Part shown: piece by piece, positions 35,424-44,436 of the stretch | Position numbering within the stretch: the first letter of the stretch is position 1 | How the letters are laid out: every line of letters starts with the position of its first letter | NCBI GenBank assembly: GCA_964658655.1 | Contig: CAZZZL010000020.1 | Span: 1-64,000, forward strand | Direction: 5' to 3' | From: G963692885 sp964658655 | Lineage (GTDB): Bacteria; Acidobacteriota; Terriglobia; Terriglobales; Acidobacteriaceae | DNA length: 64,000 nt | Notes under the pieces: model-generated | The model's database searches: none | What the model was told of the DNA's origin: nothing | Seen by the model: only the letters and a program-made list of their open reading frames with translations | Program-made: the position numbers and the translations under genes

Positions 35424-36050
35424 ATGAAAATTGCGGTTTGTGGTGCAACCGGAAAAGCCGGCAGCAGGATCATGAACGAGCTCTTGACGCGCGGACACCA
35501 GGTGCTGGCTATCGTGCGCGCGCCCGGAGCTTCACTGCCCGAAGGTGTTAAGGAGGCAGTCGACGACCTAAGCGACGCAAAGCATACGGCAGCCACGATA
35601 AAGGGCATGGACGCCCTGATCAGTGCGTACGCGCCACCGCTGAATGACCCCGACGAACTCGTTCATGTGACGAAAAGACTGGTCGATGCGACGGAGCAAA
35701 GCGGCGTGCCTCGTTTCCTCATGGTGGGAGGTGCAGGCAGCCTGGAGATAGCGCCGGGAATGACGCTGATAGATTCCGGGAAGCTACCACCAGAATGGTT
35801 GTCGATCGCGACAGCACATTCCAGAGCGCTGGAAGTTTTGCGGGCTTCACAAGTGAACTGGACGAGCCTTTCTCCCGCTGCCTATTTTGGTCCGGGCGCA
35901 CGCACCGGCCATTTTCGGCTGGGAACGAATAATTTGATTGCCGATGGCAATGGCGACAGCCGTATTTCCATGGAGGATTATGCGATAGCGATGGTTGATG
36001 AATTGGAAGATCCTCACCACAGCAGGGCGAGATTTTCGATCGGCTATTAG
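35424..36050 (+). CDS. NAD(P)H-binding oxidoreductase (atypical SDR, NmrA/YwnB-like)
   Basis: A 208-residue protein with a perfect ribosome site (AAGGAGAG). It starts with the Rossmann motif MKIAVCGATGKAGSRIMNELL (GxxGxxG) and has GMDALISAY, RFLMVGGAGSLEI, and the WTSLSPAAYFGPGARTG region of the YwnB/NmrA-like NAD(P)H-binding group. No Tyr-x-x-x-Lys is present, as usual in this group, which often acts on quinones or serves as a redox sensor. Together with the NTF2-like gene and the HxlR regulator it forms a probable electrophile-response unit. Confidence 0.88.
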   Translation: MKIAVCGATGKAGSRIMNELLTRGHQVLAIVRAPGASLPEGVKEAVDDLSDAKHTAATIKGMDALISAYAPPLNDPDELVHVTKRLVDATEQSGVPRFLMVGGAGSLEIAPGMTLIDSGKLPPEWLSIATAHSRALEVLRASQVNWTSLSPAAYFGPGARTGHFRLGTNNLIADGNGDSRISMEDYAIAMVDELEDPHHSRARFSIGY

Positions 36051-36183
36051 CACCGGTACGAGCCCCAAATCCTGGCTTCAGGTCAGAAACTTGATGCCCA
36101 AAATGGCTCATATTCTCCGATCCGGCAACCCGAACCTTCGTGCTGCCATCTGCTGCAGGAAATAAGGGAGAAAACACCTGAAT

Positions 36184-36387
36184 ATGGCTAAAGAAAAAAG
36201 CGTGGTTCTGTCCCTGGTCCTGACCTTCTTCTTCGGACCGTTTGGCATGCTCTACAGCACGATCACTGGAGCGGTCGTCATGCTCATTCTGTATCTGGCT
36301 CTCGGTATCCCGACGCTGGGCTGGGCGCTGGTCGGACTGCACCCGATTGCGATGATCTGGGGTGCCTGGGCGGCGGCCAACAAGTAG
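36184..36387 (+). CDS. Small integral membrane protein, 67 residues
   Basis: ATG 36184 follows AAGGGAG at a distance of about 11 bp. The product begins with KEKSVVLSLVLTFFFGPFGMLYSTITGAV and has two membrane helices, the second VMLILYLALGIPTLGWALVGLHPIAMIWGAW. The FFFGPFGMLYS pattern resembles TM2-like or YqaE-like small membrane proteins, which have no assigned function. The gene stands alone. Confidence 0.75.
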   Translation: MAKEKSVVLSLVLTFFFGPFGMLYSTITGAVVMLILYLALGIPTLGWALVGLHPIAMIWGAWAAANK

Positions 36388-36452
36388 GTCCGATTACTCT
36401 AGGGGCGAGGAATTAGTCGGGCAGGCCTGAAGTGTTACTCGATTTGAGTCCT

Positions 36453-37082
36453 TCAGGCCACCGCGACATTTTTCTTCGCGAACATTTTGCGCACGAGCCA
36501 GAACAGCAGCAAGGCGCCGATGACGCCAAGACCGATCAGCATGCCGCGGGTGTGCTGCTTCGCCAGTTCTGACGCCATGCCGACAATCTGCGGGCCGTAC
36601 TTGATGACCAGTAGCGCCGTGATGCCGAAGCGGAGCAGGCGTCCGATGAAGACTGCGACCATGAAGTCGAGCACGCGCATTTCAAAGACGCCGGCAGCGA
36701 ACACGAAAAGCTTCCACGGCGTTGGCGGAGGCAGCATGGACGGAATCAGCATGGCCAGGAATTCCTGCTTCTCGAAGCGTGCAAGCAGCTGCTCGTAACG
36801 TGCGCGGTCAATGCGGCGCAGAAGGAAGATTTCTCCACCGGCGCGGCCCAGGTAGAACGGAATCAGACCGCCGAGTGCCGAACCCAGGGCAGCGAGGATG
36901 ACGTATAGGTAAAAATGCCGCCTGTCGGCCCAGATGTAGCCGGCCATGATGAGGTCCATCGGCACTGGCATGGTGCCTGAATCGACGAACGCGACGACGC
37001 CTGCGCCCCAGACGCCCATGGGCCCGAGGATCGCGAGGATGTATAGCTTGTATTTCAACAGCAGCTTGCTGATCAGCTTCAA
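36453..37082 (-). CDS. VTT/DedA-like membrane protein (YqaA type)
   Basis: A 209-residue protein with four to five membrane helices. VTT-domain marks are FVDSGTMPVPMDLIMAGYIWA, LGSALGGLIPFYLGRAGG and MLIPSMLPPPTPWKLFVFAAGVF with its Pro-rich re-entrant loop. DedA-like proteins are implicated in lipid-carrier or phospholipid flipping. The start is TTG 37082, overlapping the stop of the preceding moaB/mogA gene by four bases (TTGA), so translation is coupled. An inverted repeat (GGCCTGAAG 36424-36432, CTTCAGGCC 36451-36459) straddles its stop codon. Confidence 0.85.
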   Translation of the reverse strand: MKLISKLLLKYKLYILAILGPMGVWGAGVVAFVDSGTMPVPMDLIMAGYIWADRRHFYLYVILAALGSALGGLIPFYLGRAGGEIFLLRRIDRARYEQLLARFEKQEFLAMLIPSMLPPPTPWKLFVFAAGVFEMRVLDFMVAVFIGRLLRFGITALLVIKYGPQIVGMASELAKQHTRGMLIGLGVIGALLLFWLVRKMFAKKNVAVA

Positions 37083-37612
37083 ACCTTAGTCTCCGCCGCG
37101 CGGATACTCTCACCTGGTGCGGCACCGGGCCCGGTGTTGTCATGCGCGGTGTCGCCAGCCAGCACGCGCAGGGTATGCGGCAGCAGATGCAGTACCGATG
37201 TGAGCGAGGTCACGGCGCCTCTAGGACTACCCGGCAGGTTAAGTATCAATGACTGTCCGAATGAGCCGCAGACGCCCCGGCTGAGCGCAGCAAACGGAGT
37301 CTCCTCGAGCCCCGCGCGCCGCATCACTTCCGCCACGCCATCGAGCAGGCGGTCACACACGGCCCGCGTTGCTTCCGGTGTGACATCGCGCGGTGCAATG
37401 CCGGTGCCGCCGGTGGTCACTACTAGGCGTGCGCGCCTGGACTGGCGACGTAATTCTGCTTCGAGCTGCGCCCGCTCATCGGGAACGATAATGACTTCGA
37501 CTACCTCAAACGATGCGTCCGCGAGTGCACGCGCGACCGCCGGGCCGGACAGGTCCTCCTGTTCGCCGAGCGAGCGCGAATCGCTCACTGTAATGACTAC
37601 CGCCTGGGTCAT
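37079..37612 (-). CDS. Molybdenum cofactor biosynthesis protein, MogA/MoaB family
   Basis: A 177-residue protein; ATG 37612 (MTQAVVITVSDS) matches the usual family N-terminus and is preferred to ATG 37639. The molybdopterin-binding signatures are ITVSDSRSLGEQEDLSG, VVTTGGTGIAPRDVTPEATR and LILNLPGSPRGAVTSL. MogA adenylates molybdopterin before molybdate insertion; MoaB homologues may do the same job. No other moa or moe gene is in the window. It is the first gene of a two-gene unit with the VTT membrane protein. Confidence 0.9.
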   Translation of the reverse strand: MTQAVVITVSDSRSLGEQEDLSGPAVARALADASFEVVEVIIVPDERAQLEAELRRQSRRARLVVTTGGTGIAPRDVTPEATRAVCDRLLDGVAEVMRRAGLEETPFAALSRGVCGSFGQSLILNLPGSPRGAVTSLTSVLHLLPHTLRVLAGDTAHDNTGPGAAPGESIRAAETKV

Positions 37613-37783
37613 CTCTAAATTGTACCGGCGCATGCGCAAAGGCGCAGAAGGAGGCTGTGAAGGTCAGCTATGCTCCTGTAATGTGTGCTGCCGGGCTCAC
37701 CGGGCTGCTGTGGCAGATGGCGGCGATCTCTCGTCAAAAATCGAAGGGTCACTAGTTATGCATCCGTAGTTGGGGATTCAGAG

Positions 37784-38551
37784 TTATGCCTCCGGCAGAC
37801 CTGTTTCCTTCGGTTTCAGCTCGGGCATGGACGTGAAGCTGTCCTTGAGACTGCAGAACAGGTTATAGCGAAGGATGTAATAGAAGGCCGCGACGCCGTC
37901 GAGCGCGGTGATTTTCTTACCTTCTTCATAAGTGCGGCCGTAATAACTGATCGGCACTTCGTAGATAGCGCACTTAAGCTTGGACACTTTCGCAGTTACT
38001 TCGATTTCAAAGCCGAAACCGGTTGAATGGATTGTCATCTTGCGGATAATGTCACCGCGAAATGCTTTGAAGCAGGTCTCCACATCGGTCAGGTTGATAT
38101 TGGTCGCGAGATTGGAACAGAGCGTCAGAAGTTTATTCGCGACATAGTGATAGAAGTAGACTGCGCGGGAGGCCTTGCGCACCAGGAATCTCGAGCCGAA
38201 GACGACGTCAGCCTGGTTCGAGATGATAGGTGCAATGACATCTGGAATCTCTGCCGGATCGTATTCCAGGTCGGCATCCTGCACGATCACAACGTCACCG
38301 CGTGTCAAGCGGAAGCCGGTCTTGAGCGCTTCTGTTTTGCCGCCATTTTTAGCATGCCGTGCGGTCACGATCACATCCGGATAGCGGGCTGCCAGGCTGG
38401 CAAGAATTTCCGGTGTGCGATCGTGTGAGCAGTCGTCAACCAGGATCAATTCCAGCAGTTGGGGAAGTTTTAGTACCCTGCCGACGATTTTCTCGAGAGT
38501 TTTTTCCTCGTTGTATATCGGCACTACTACGGACAAGCACTTTTCCTGCAT
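37784..38551 (-). CDS. Family 2 glycosyltransferase (polyprenol/dolichol-phosphate sugar synthase-like)
   Basis: A 255-residue protein. Nucleotide-sugar and metal-binding motifs are readable: LSVVVPIYNEEKTL, LILVDDCSHDRT, GKTEALKTGF, VVIVQDADLEYDP (the DxD-like element) and the GFGFEIEVTAKV segment of the acceptor region. There are no C-terminal membrane helices, unlike GtrB-type enzymes. It probably transfers a sugar to a polyprenyl phosphate or envelope lipid in the cytoplasm or at the membrane. It lies downstream of the TonB-dependent receptor on the same strand, 175 bp away, and is probably transcribed alone. Confidence 0.88.
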   Translation of the reverse strand: MQEKCLSVVVPIYNEEKTLEKIVGRVLKLPQLLELILVDDCSHDRTPEILASLAARYPDVIVTARHAKNGGKTEALKTGFRLTRGDVVIVQDADLEYDPAEIPDVIAPIISNQADVVFGSRFLVRKASRAVYFYHYVANKLLTLCSNLATNINLTDVETCFKAFRGDIIRKMTIHSTGFGFEIEVTAKVSKLKCAIYEVPISYYGRTYEEGKKITALDGVAAFYYILRYNLFCSLKDSFTSMPELKPKETGLPEA

Positions 38552-38726
38552 TCTTAGTCTTTCTTTCGAACTGTCGTGTGGGTATCCCGGCTTTCAACCA
38601 TGTTAGCCTCCGCGGGGCAGGGCCGCGCGTGATATCAGTATCCCGCAAAAAACGCGCGACAGAAACAACGATCAGTCGTAGAGAAAGATAGCATGCGTTC
38701 CGCGCCTCGGTACAAACATGCTGCGG

Positions 38727-41657
38727 TTAGAAGCGGAACATGGTCTGGAAATTGATGGTGCGATTCGCCGAAGAATTTGAGAAGTTCTGCGCCAGTGCGT
38801 TTGACGTTCCGAACAGGGGTGAGCCCAGCGTGCCGACCGGTTGCGCAGGATTGACGTGGTTCAAGACATTATCGACTTCCACACCGGCGTTCAATGAATA
38901 GCGCCGCTCGGGCGGCGGAACTTTTTCGCCCGGCTTCGGCTTTGGCGCATCCGGCTCAGCAGGGACGGCCGGGCCGAAATGAAACGACCGGTTCAGTTCA
39001 GCATTCAGCTGCACCAGGCCGGGCGAATCGCCATAGTTGTTCGGAATGATTTTCTGACCGGCCATGGGCAAAGTATCGAAATTGCCAAACCTTGTGCGGA
39101 CAACACTGGCCCGCGTTAAGTCAGTGGCGAAGGCTGGTCGATCATTGAACTGGCCATCGCCATTCAGGTCCTGTCCAACCACGATGTTGAAGGGAGCACC
39201 GGTCTGCGCGATCAGGAAGGGGCCGCCATTGATGTGCAGGAAATCAAAATACGCGCCGAGGAAGAGACGGTGCCGCGTGTCGCTCGAGGAGCGCCCATAG
39301 TCAGCAGCGAGATCATACTGGTTCGAGGGAAAGCCTCCACTCGTATCCGAATGACTTACACCAATTGAATAATTGCCGAACACCTGGATCTTATCCGCTT
39401 TGTGCAGGTACGCACGCACAAACACGCGGTTTCGGTTGCCTATGCCATCTGTCGAATACTGGTAGATATTCTGGGTGCCGCCGAATGGACGAAGCCCGCT
39501 CGTCGGATCTGCGGGGTTATAGGTGCCGGGGAACGGTGCATTGACGTTGCGGGTAAGTAATTGATGCACGGCGCGGGTCGCAATATATCCGGCGGAAACG
39601 TTCCCGAATTTTCCCAGTTCGCGCGAGATAGCGACGTTTGTGCGCATTGCATAGGGCGAGCGGTAATTCGGACTGATGCGAAAAGTCGTCGATGGAGCGC
39701 CTTCGCTGGATGAGGCCGCGATGATCTGGCTAAGGGGAGGAATATTTGGATAGGTATCCGGGGAATTCAGCACATATTGCTGCTGCAGCACGCCGTTCTG
39801 GCGCGTAGCCTGCAGAATGTCCGCGGCGGGAAAGCGATCGTAGAAAATGCCGAAGCCGCCGGTAATGGTAGCGACCGGCGGCTTTTTATCTGCGCCGCGG
39901 ATGCCGTAGGAAACGTTGAATCGTGGCGCGATATCGGCGTGGTCAGCAATGTAATTCTGAGTTTCGAAGCGCAGGCCGTAGCCGACCGTGAGGTTCTGCT
40001 TTATCTTCCAGCTATCTTCGGCATAGCCGCTGGTGTCCGAGATAAGTACTTTAATCGAGGGTTGGCCGGTCGCAATATTGAACTGGCTGGCGCCTCCGCC
40101 TTTGGCGCGGATCTGTGCGGGCGTGAGGCCCGCCTGCAGGCCCTGCACGGTGATCTGGTAGGAATTCAGGGTCGAGAAAATATATTCGCCGTTATAGTTC
40201 GCGACAGAAGTATTCGCGTCGCGATTCAGACGTTCGCGCAGACCGAAGCGGATGAAATGCTTGCCGAGATCGAGCGAGCTATAGTTCTGAAATTCGTACT
40301 GGTCCTGGTTGTCAGTGAAGCGGCCAAGATTGTTGCCGCCGCCGGTGAACGCGCCCTGCACGATCAGTGTCGGCGCAGCACTGATCGGGTTTTGTGAAGT
40401 GCGTGTCCGGATGTACTGGAAGCGGCTTTCGTTTACGAATTTGCTCCCGATGATCTGCGTATCGCTCAACTGCAGGGTTCCGGCTTCAGTAACGCTGTTG
40501 TAGCCCTGGGAAGCGAGTTGCAGCTGCCCGACACCGGCATTCCCCTGCGAATTGCGGTCGAACTGGTAGCGTGCACTCAGCGTGTTGTTGGTGGAAAGCT
40601 GGGCGTCGAGTTTTGGCGACAGCGACAGAACGGTGCTGGGATTGGATACAGAATCAGTGAAGGCAATCTGCTGATTTTCTGCGTTCAGCGTCGCCGCATT
40701 CACAATAGCGCTGTTCTGATTGTTGCTGTTGTAGCCGGAGAGGAGATAGGACATCTTCTTGTTGATCGGCCCGCTCAGGTCGCCCTGAAAGTTCGAGGAA
40801 TAGAACGGCTGCCGCATGGGCGAGTAAGGATTGCGCGAATCGAATACGGCGTCACTGCCATTGCCATAGATTTCTCCATGGATTTTATCGGTGCCCGGCT
40901 TGGTAAATATCTCAATGCGCCCGAACCCGTAGTCGTCATACTGCGCGGAGTAAGGATTGTTATTGATTCGAATCTCACGGATAGATGACTTCGGCGGCAA
41001 TTTCCCGCCGGAAAAGCCATCCACATACATTGACGGGTTAGATTCACCATCGCTGCCCGCCATCCCCTGTAATTGCAACTGAAGCTGAGAGCTATCGCTC
41101 GAGAGAATGGCCAAGTCCTGTCCCTTCAAGACGGTCGCTCCACCACTGCGCGCCTGGTTTGCGTCCGCCTCTTCGGCGCTTACGTGGACTTCCTGGTTCT
41201 GCGTTTCGAGCGGAAGCTTCACATCGACCGACGCTCGCTGGTTCGCACTGAGCGTCACTTTGCGGGCCTCGCTGGCGGCGAATCCGGCTGCTTCTGCAGA
41301 AATGGTGTAGACGCCCGGCGGCAGGTTCGATACCAAATAGCGGCCCTGGTCATCGGCAGTCGCGGAGTAAGCGACGCCCCCGGCAGTCGCAGTGACGTGC
41401 ACAGTAGCACCGGGGATCAGCGCGCCCGAGGGATCAGTCACGACGCCACTCAATGTTGCGTTACGTGGAGCGGCGTCCGTTGTCGCATCAGGAGCAACGG
41501 CAGGTACAGGCGCATTGCTGTCGGAACGGACGGCCGCATGCCCTTGTGCTTTTGAAGCCGGCATAGCCACTGTGGCCGAGGCAAAGAAGGAAAGGTGGAG
41601 GAGGAACCAGGATCGCCGCAGGATACATCTCCCAGACAAGAGTTGGTGAATTTCCAC
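38727..41657 (-). CDS. TonB-dependent receptor, Oar-like with carboxypeptidase-regulatory N-domain
   Basis: A 976-residue outer-membrane protein starting at GTG 41657. A leader (residues 1-38) precedes a carboxypeptidase-regulatory-like beta sandwich (about 65-150: ATLSGVVTDPSGALIPGATVHVTAT, GRYLVSNLPPGVYTISAEAAGF), a plug (about 160-300: GGATVLKGQDLAIL...MYVDGFSGGKLPPKSSIREIRIN) and a ~670-residue barrel ending RTINFQTMFRF. This form is greatly expanded in Acidobacteriota and is thought to take up plant or microbial polymers or sugars. A TonB/TolA-like gene lies 617 bp upstream on the other strand. Confidence 0.92.
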   Translation of the reverse strand: MEIHQLLSGRCILRRSWFLLHLSFFASATVAMPASKAQGHAAVRSDSNAPVPAVAPDATTDAAPRNATLSGVVTDPSGALIPGATVHVTATAGGVAYSATADDQGRYLVSNLPPGVYTISAEAAGFAASEARKVTLSANQRASVDVKLPLETQNQEVHVSAEEADANQARSGGATVLKGQDLAILSSDSSQLQLQLQGMAGSDGESNPSMYVDGFSGGKLPPKSSIREIRINNNPYSAQYDDYGFGRIEIFTKPGTDKIHGEIYGNGSDAVFDSRNPYSPMRQPFYSSNFQGDLSGPINKKMSYLLSGYNSNNQNSAIVNAATLNAENQQIAFTDSVSNPSTVLSLSPKLDAQLSTNNTLSARYQFDRNSQGNAGVGQLQLASQGYNSVTEAGTLQLSDTQIIGSKFVNESRFQYIRTRTSQNPISAAPTLIVQGAFTGGGNNLGRFTDNQDQYEFQNYSSLDLGKHFIRFGLRERLNRDANTSVANYNGEYIFSTLNSYQITVQGLQAGLTPAQIRAKGGGASQFNIATGQPSIKVLISDTSGYAEDSWKIKQNLTVGYGLRFETQNYIADHADIAPRFNVSYGIRGADKKPPVATITGGFGIFYDRFPAADILQATRQNGVLQQQYVLNSPDTYPNIPPLSQIIAASSSEGAPSTTFRISPNYRSPYAMRTNVAISRELGKFGNVSAGYIATRAVHQLLTRNVNAPFPGTYNPADPTSGLRPFGGTQNIYQYSTDGIGNRNRVFVRAYLHKADKIQVFGNYSIGVSHSDTSGGFPSNQYDLAADYGRSSSDTRHRLFLGAYFDFLHINGGPFLIAQTGAPFNIVVGQDLNGDGQFNDRPAFATDLTRASVVRTRFGNFDTLPMAGQKIIPNNYGDSPGLVQLNAELNRSFHFGPAVPAEPDAPKPKPGEKVPPPERRYSLNAGVEVDNVLNHVNPAQPVGTLGSPLFGTSNALAQNFSNSSANRTINFQTMFRF

Positions 41658-42273
41658 CAGCTGCAGCCTCTACCGGGTTGCTGTCTTGATGGCTCCTGCT
41701 TGCCGGCCTCGATAAGCTAGTCCAGCATATAGGTAAAAGTTTTATTTGTGGGGCGAGTGCCTGGCTATTTATTACAAAATCAATCTGCAAACTATAGCTA
41801 TTGCAAAAAGTGGAACCTGGACCAGGTTTTCAGGTTGCAGAGAAACAGCTTTATTCCAGGCAGCGCTCGGATTCTTGGCAGTCATTTCCATGGAGAAGCT
41901 ACGCTTTCTGCAGTAATGACTGTTTCATAAAGCGCGACGTCAGCCATCGACAAATGACCCGGTCACAAGGCGTAGAGCTTTAGGCTTGCCTTTGATTCGG
42001 ACGAGACGGGATGGTTTCTTGCGGGCGACTGTTGATATACGAACAGGCAGGTTCCGGAATGTTTTCATGACGAGGGGACTTCGCGAGTCTTTCGCCCGTC
42101 TAACGAGTGAGCCGGGATGCAGTCGAAGCCATTTTTTGGGTCATCGTGGTGCGGGCGGCGAGGACTTCTGGATGAAAATTCGGGAAAGGATGAGAAAATA
42201 ACAGGAATACCCCGAGCACTCCGTTGAAGCGACTGCAACCAACAGCGGAACCGGGCAAAATCCTAACGCGCGC
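41658..42273. other. Long divergent intergenic region
   Basis: About 615 bases with a visibly higher AT content than the genes, between the receptor (minus) and the TonB/TolA-like gene (plus). Short frames (41748-41930, 41986-42201) lack ribosome sites and family resemblance. A long hairpin is formed by CAGTCATT (41879-41886) and AATGACTG (41915-41922) with an inner GAAGC/GCTTT pairing. Promoters for both genes probably lie here. Confidence 0.5.
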
Positions 42274-43329
42274 ATGCCGATTACAGAAGTGCCCAACAGT
42301 CCCCCACCGGTGAAGGACCCCGAGCCCGATTACGAGCTGGAGGGCCGTCGCAACAAGTCCGATTACGGGGACCTCGGAACAGACGAACTCGTTCAGCGTA
42401 TCAACGAGCTGGAAGACGAGCGCCGGGCCGCGCGCATTCGCGAAGGCATCTGGATTGCGCTACTGGTGCATTCTGTGGCCGTGCTGCTGTGGATTTTTGG
42501 GCCACGCTATATCTGGCATGAGCCGGTCGTCGTCAACCCGGCACTCAAGGGTAATAAAGACTTCACCTACTTCAGCATGCCGGCAGATGCACTGCATCAG
42601 CCTCGGGCAAAATCGAGTGCCCCCCCGGTCCATCCGCATGTTGATCAGAAGACGCTGGAGCACTTCCAGGCGCAGCGAAAGGCCGCACCGGCTCCCCAGC
42701 CAAAACAGTCAGCGCCGACGCCAGTCACTCCGCAGCCGGCGCCGCCGGTGCAGCAGGCGCAGCAGCAGCCGCCACTACTACCTCAGCCGACGCAGACGCC
42801 AGCGCCCCAGCCGGCGCCTAAGCAGCAGGCACAAACGAGTCCGCAGCCGGCGCAACCGGCCCCCAACCCGTTCAAAACCAACGATTCTGCCGGCGAGATG
42901 ATCCGTCAGGCTGCCAGGGGCGCTGCATCGGGATCGAGCGGGGCGGGAACGAATGCCCCGGCCGGCGCGGGCGGAATGGGTGCCGGGGCGCAGATCCTGA
43001 GCGATACGATGGGGGTGAACTTCGATCCCTGGCTGCAGCGAGTTATCGCCGCGACCTACCGGTCCTGGCTGCCGATCATTCCTATTTCGGCCAAACCGCC
43101 GCTGAACGACCAGGGCAGGGTCTCCATCAAGTTTGACGTACTGCCCAACGGAAATATCCGGCCCGGCTCCATGTTCCTGATCAGCCCTTCGGGTAAGGTG
43201 CCTCTCGATCGTGCCGCCTGGGCGGGCATCGTCGGTGCCGGCTACCCGCCGCTCCCTGCGGAGTTCAAAGGAAAAAGCCTTACCCTCGGCTTCGGTTTCT
43301 ACTACAACATTCCTGTGGATGAGAAGTAG
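42274..43329 (+). CDS. TonB/TolA-like cell-envelope protein
   Basis: A 351-residue protein with a charged cytoplasmic N-terminus (about 60 residues, helical), one membrane anchor (EGIWIALLVHSVAVLLWIFGP), a long Pro/Gln/Ala-rich periplasmic spacer (about residues 120-210) and a compact C-terminal domain (WLQRVIAATYRSWLPIIPISA..., RVSIKFDVLPNGNIRPGSMFLISPSGKVPLDRAAWAGIVG) matching the TonB/TolA C-terminal fold. It may energise outer-membrane receptors or act in envelope maintenance; exbB/exbD are not adjacent. The Gly/Ala stretch before the last domain is unusual. First of three tightly packed genes. Confidence 0.82.
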   Translation: MPITEVPNSPPPVKDPEPDYELEGRRNKSDYGDLGTDELVQRINELEDERRAARIREGIWIALLVHSVAVLLWIFGPRYIWHEPVVVNPALKGNKDFTYFSMPADALHQPRAKSSAPPVHPHVDQKTLEHFQAQRKAAPAPQPKQSAPTPVTPQPAPPVQQAQQQPPLLPQPTQTPAPQPAPKQQAQTSPQPAQPAPNPFKTNDSAGEMIRQAARGAASGSSGAGTNAPAGAGGMGAGAQILSDTMGVNFDPWLQRVIAATYRSWLPIIPISAKPPLNDQGRVSIKFDVLPNGNIRPGSMFLISPSGKVPLDRAAWAGIVGAGYPPLPAEFKGKSLTLGFGFYYNIPVDEK

Positions 43330-43496
43330 TGTCTCCGGCCGCCGGGAGGTCCAAGTTCGCGAAGGGGTCTGAGGCGATCTACCGCGCCCGGCAAGTGACG
43401 GGACTGCTGATTATCGGTGGAATCATGATTGCTTTCGCACTGATCCGCGCCAACCGGCATGAGGTGTTTCCCACCGGCTGGTGGCACGTTTGGTAG
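43329..43496 (+). CDS. Small membrane protein, 55 residues, between the TonB-like gene and miaA
   Basis: A GTG at 43329 shares its G with the upstream stop (TAGTG) and the frame runs to TAG 43494-43496, inside the start of miaA. The 55-residue product has a basic N-terminus (SKFAKGSEAIYRARQ), a single membrane helix (VTGLLIIGGIMIAFALI) and an aromatic end (FPTGWWHVW). Its exact fit between two overlapping genes and its topology support it as real; homologues are not recalled. Translation would be coupled on both sides. Confidence 0.6.
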   Translation: MSPAAGRSKFAKGSEAIYRARQVTGLLIIGGIMIAFALIRANRHEVFPTGWWHVW

Positions 43497-44434
43497 CACC
43501 GCAGTTGCCGCTGCTGGTGGTTCTTCCAGGACCTACGGCGAGCGGCAAGACAGCACTTTCGCTCCAGCTTGCCGAGCAGTTCAACGCGGAGATCGTCAGC
43601 TGCGACTCGGTGGCCGTCTACCGCGACTTCGAGATCGGCACCGCCAAACCTACCCCGGCAGAACGGCACCGGGTGCCGCATCATCTGATTGACATTGCCT
43701 CGCCTGCCGCACCCTACTCCGCGGGAGAGTACAGCCGGGACGCGCGTGCAGCGATCGCGGACATTGTCGCCCGTGGACGTCTGCCTATCGTGACCGGCGG
43801 AACCGGGCTGTACCTGCGAGCGCTGCTGATGGGCCTTTTCGCCGGACCGCCGCGGATAGAGGAGTTGCGCGTTCGTCTCCGCAATGCTGAGGAGCGCTAC
43901 GGCACAGGGTACCTGCACCGGCTGCTCAGCCGCCGCGACAGCGTTGCAGCCTGGGCTATTCATGCGAATGATCTGCCGAAGCTGATCCGCGCGATAGAGG
44001 TGTCGTTCACAGCGGGTCGCCCGATGACAGAAGCGTGGTCTGAGGGCCGCGAGGCGCTCACCGGCTATCGGATCCTGCGGATCGGGCTGGAACCGGAGCG
44101 CAAGCTGCTATATGAGCGCATTAACCGGCGCGCCGAGAGCATGTTCGCGGCTGGACTGATCGAGGAAACGCAATGTCTGCTGCAAAAATATGGCGAGGAC
44201 TTGAAGCTGTTCGACGCTCTGGGCTACCGGCAGGCGGCAGCGTTTCTGCGCGGCGAATACTCCCGGGAGACGGCGGTAGAGCTGGCACAGCAGGGGCACC
44301 GCAACTTCGCAAAGCGCCAGCTGACGTGGTTTCGACGGGAGCCGGATACTCATTGGCTGCATGGCTTCGGGGATGGTCCTGAAACTGGCGAGGCAGCCCG
44401 GAAACTGGTGCGGGCTGCGCTTGAAGCCGACTAG
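43481..44434 (+). CDS. miaA: tRNA dimethylallyltransferase MiaA
   Basis: A 317-residue protein starting at GTG 43481 inside the upstream ORF. The P-loop GPTASGKT (residues 17-24), the CDSVAVYRDFEIGTAKP and RVPHHLIDIASP motifs, VTGGTGLYLRAL, the DALGYRQ segment and the FAKRQLTWFRRE C-terminal motif are all present. MiaA prenylates A37 of tRNAs that read UNN codons. The usual Gln in DSxQxY is replaced by Val (DSVAVYR), which is uncommon but occurs. The gene closes a three-gene cluster; the Ig-repeat gene converges 2 bp downstream. Confidence 0.95.
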   Translation: MARLVAPQLPLLVVLPGPTASGKTALSLQLAEQFNAEIVSCDSVAVYRDFEIGTAKPTPAERHRVPHHLIDIASPAAPYSAGEYSRDARAAIADIVARGRLPIVTGGTGLYLRALLMGLFAGPPRIEELRVRLRNAEERYGTGYLHRLLSRRDSVAAWAIHANDLPKLIRAIEVSFTAGRPMTEAWSEGREALTGYRILRIGLEPERKLLYERINRRAESMFAAGLIEETQCLLQKYGEDLKLFDALGYRQAAAFLRGEYSRETAVELAQQGHRNFAKRQLTWFRREPDTHWLHGFGDGPETGEAARKLVRAALEAD

Positions 44435-44436
44435 TC

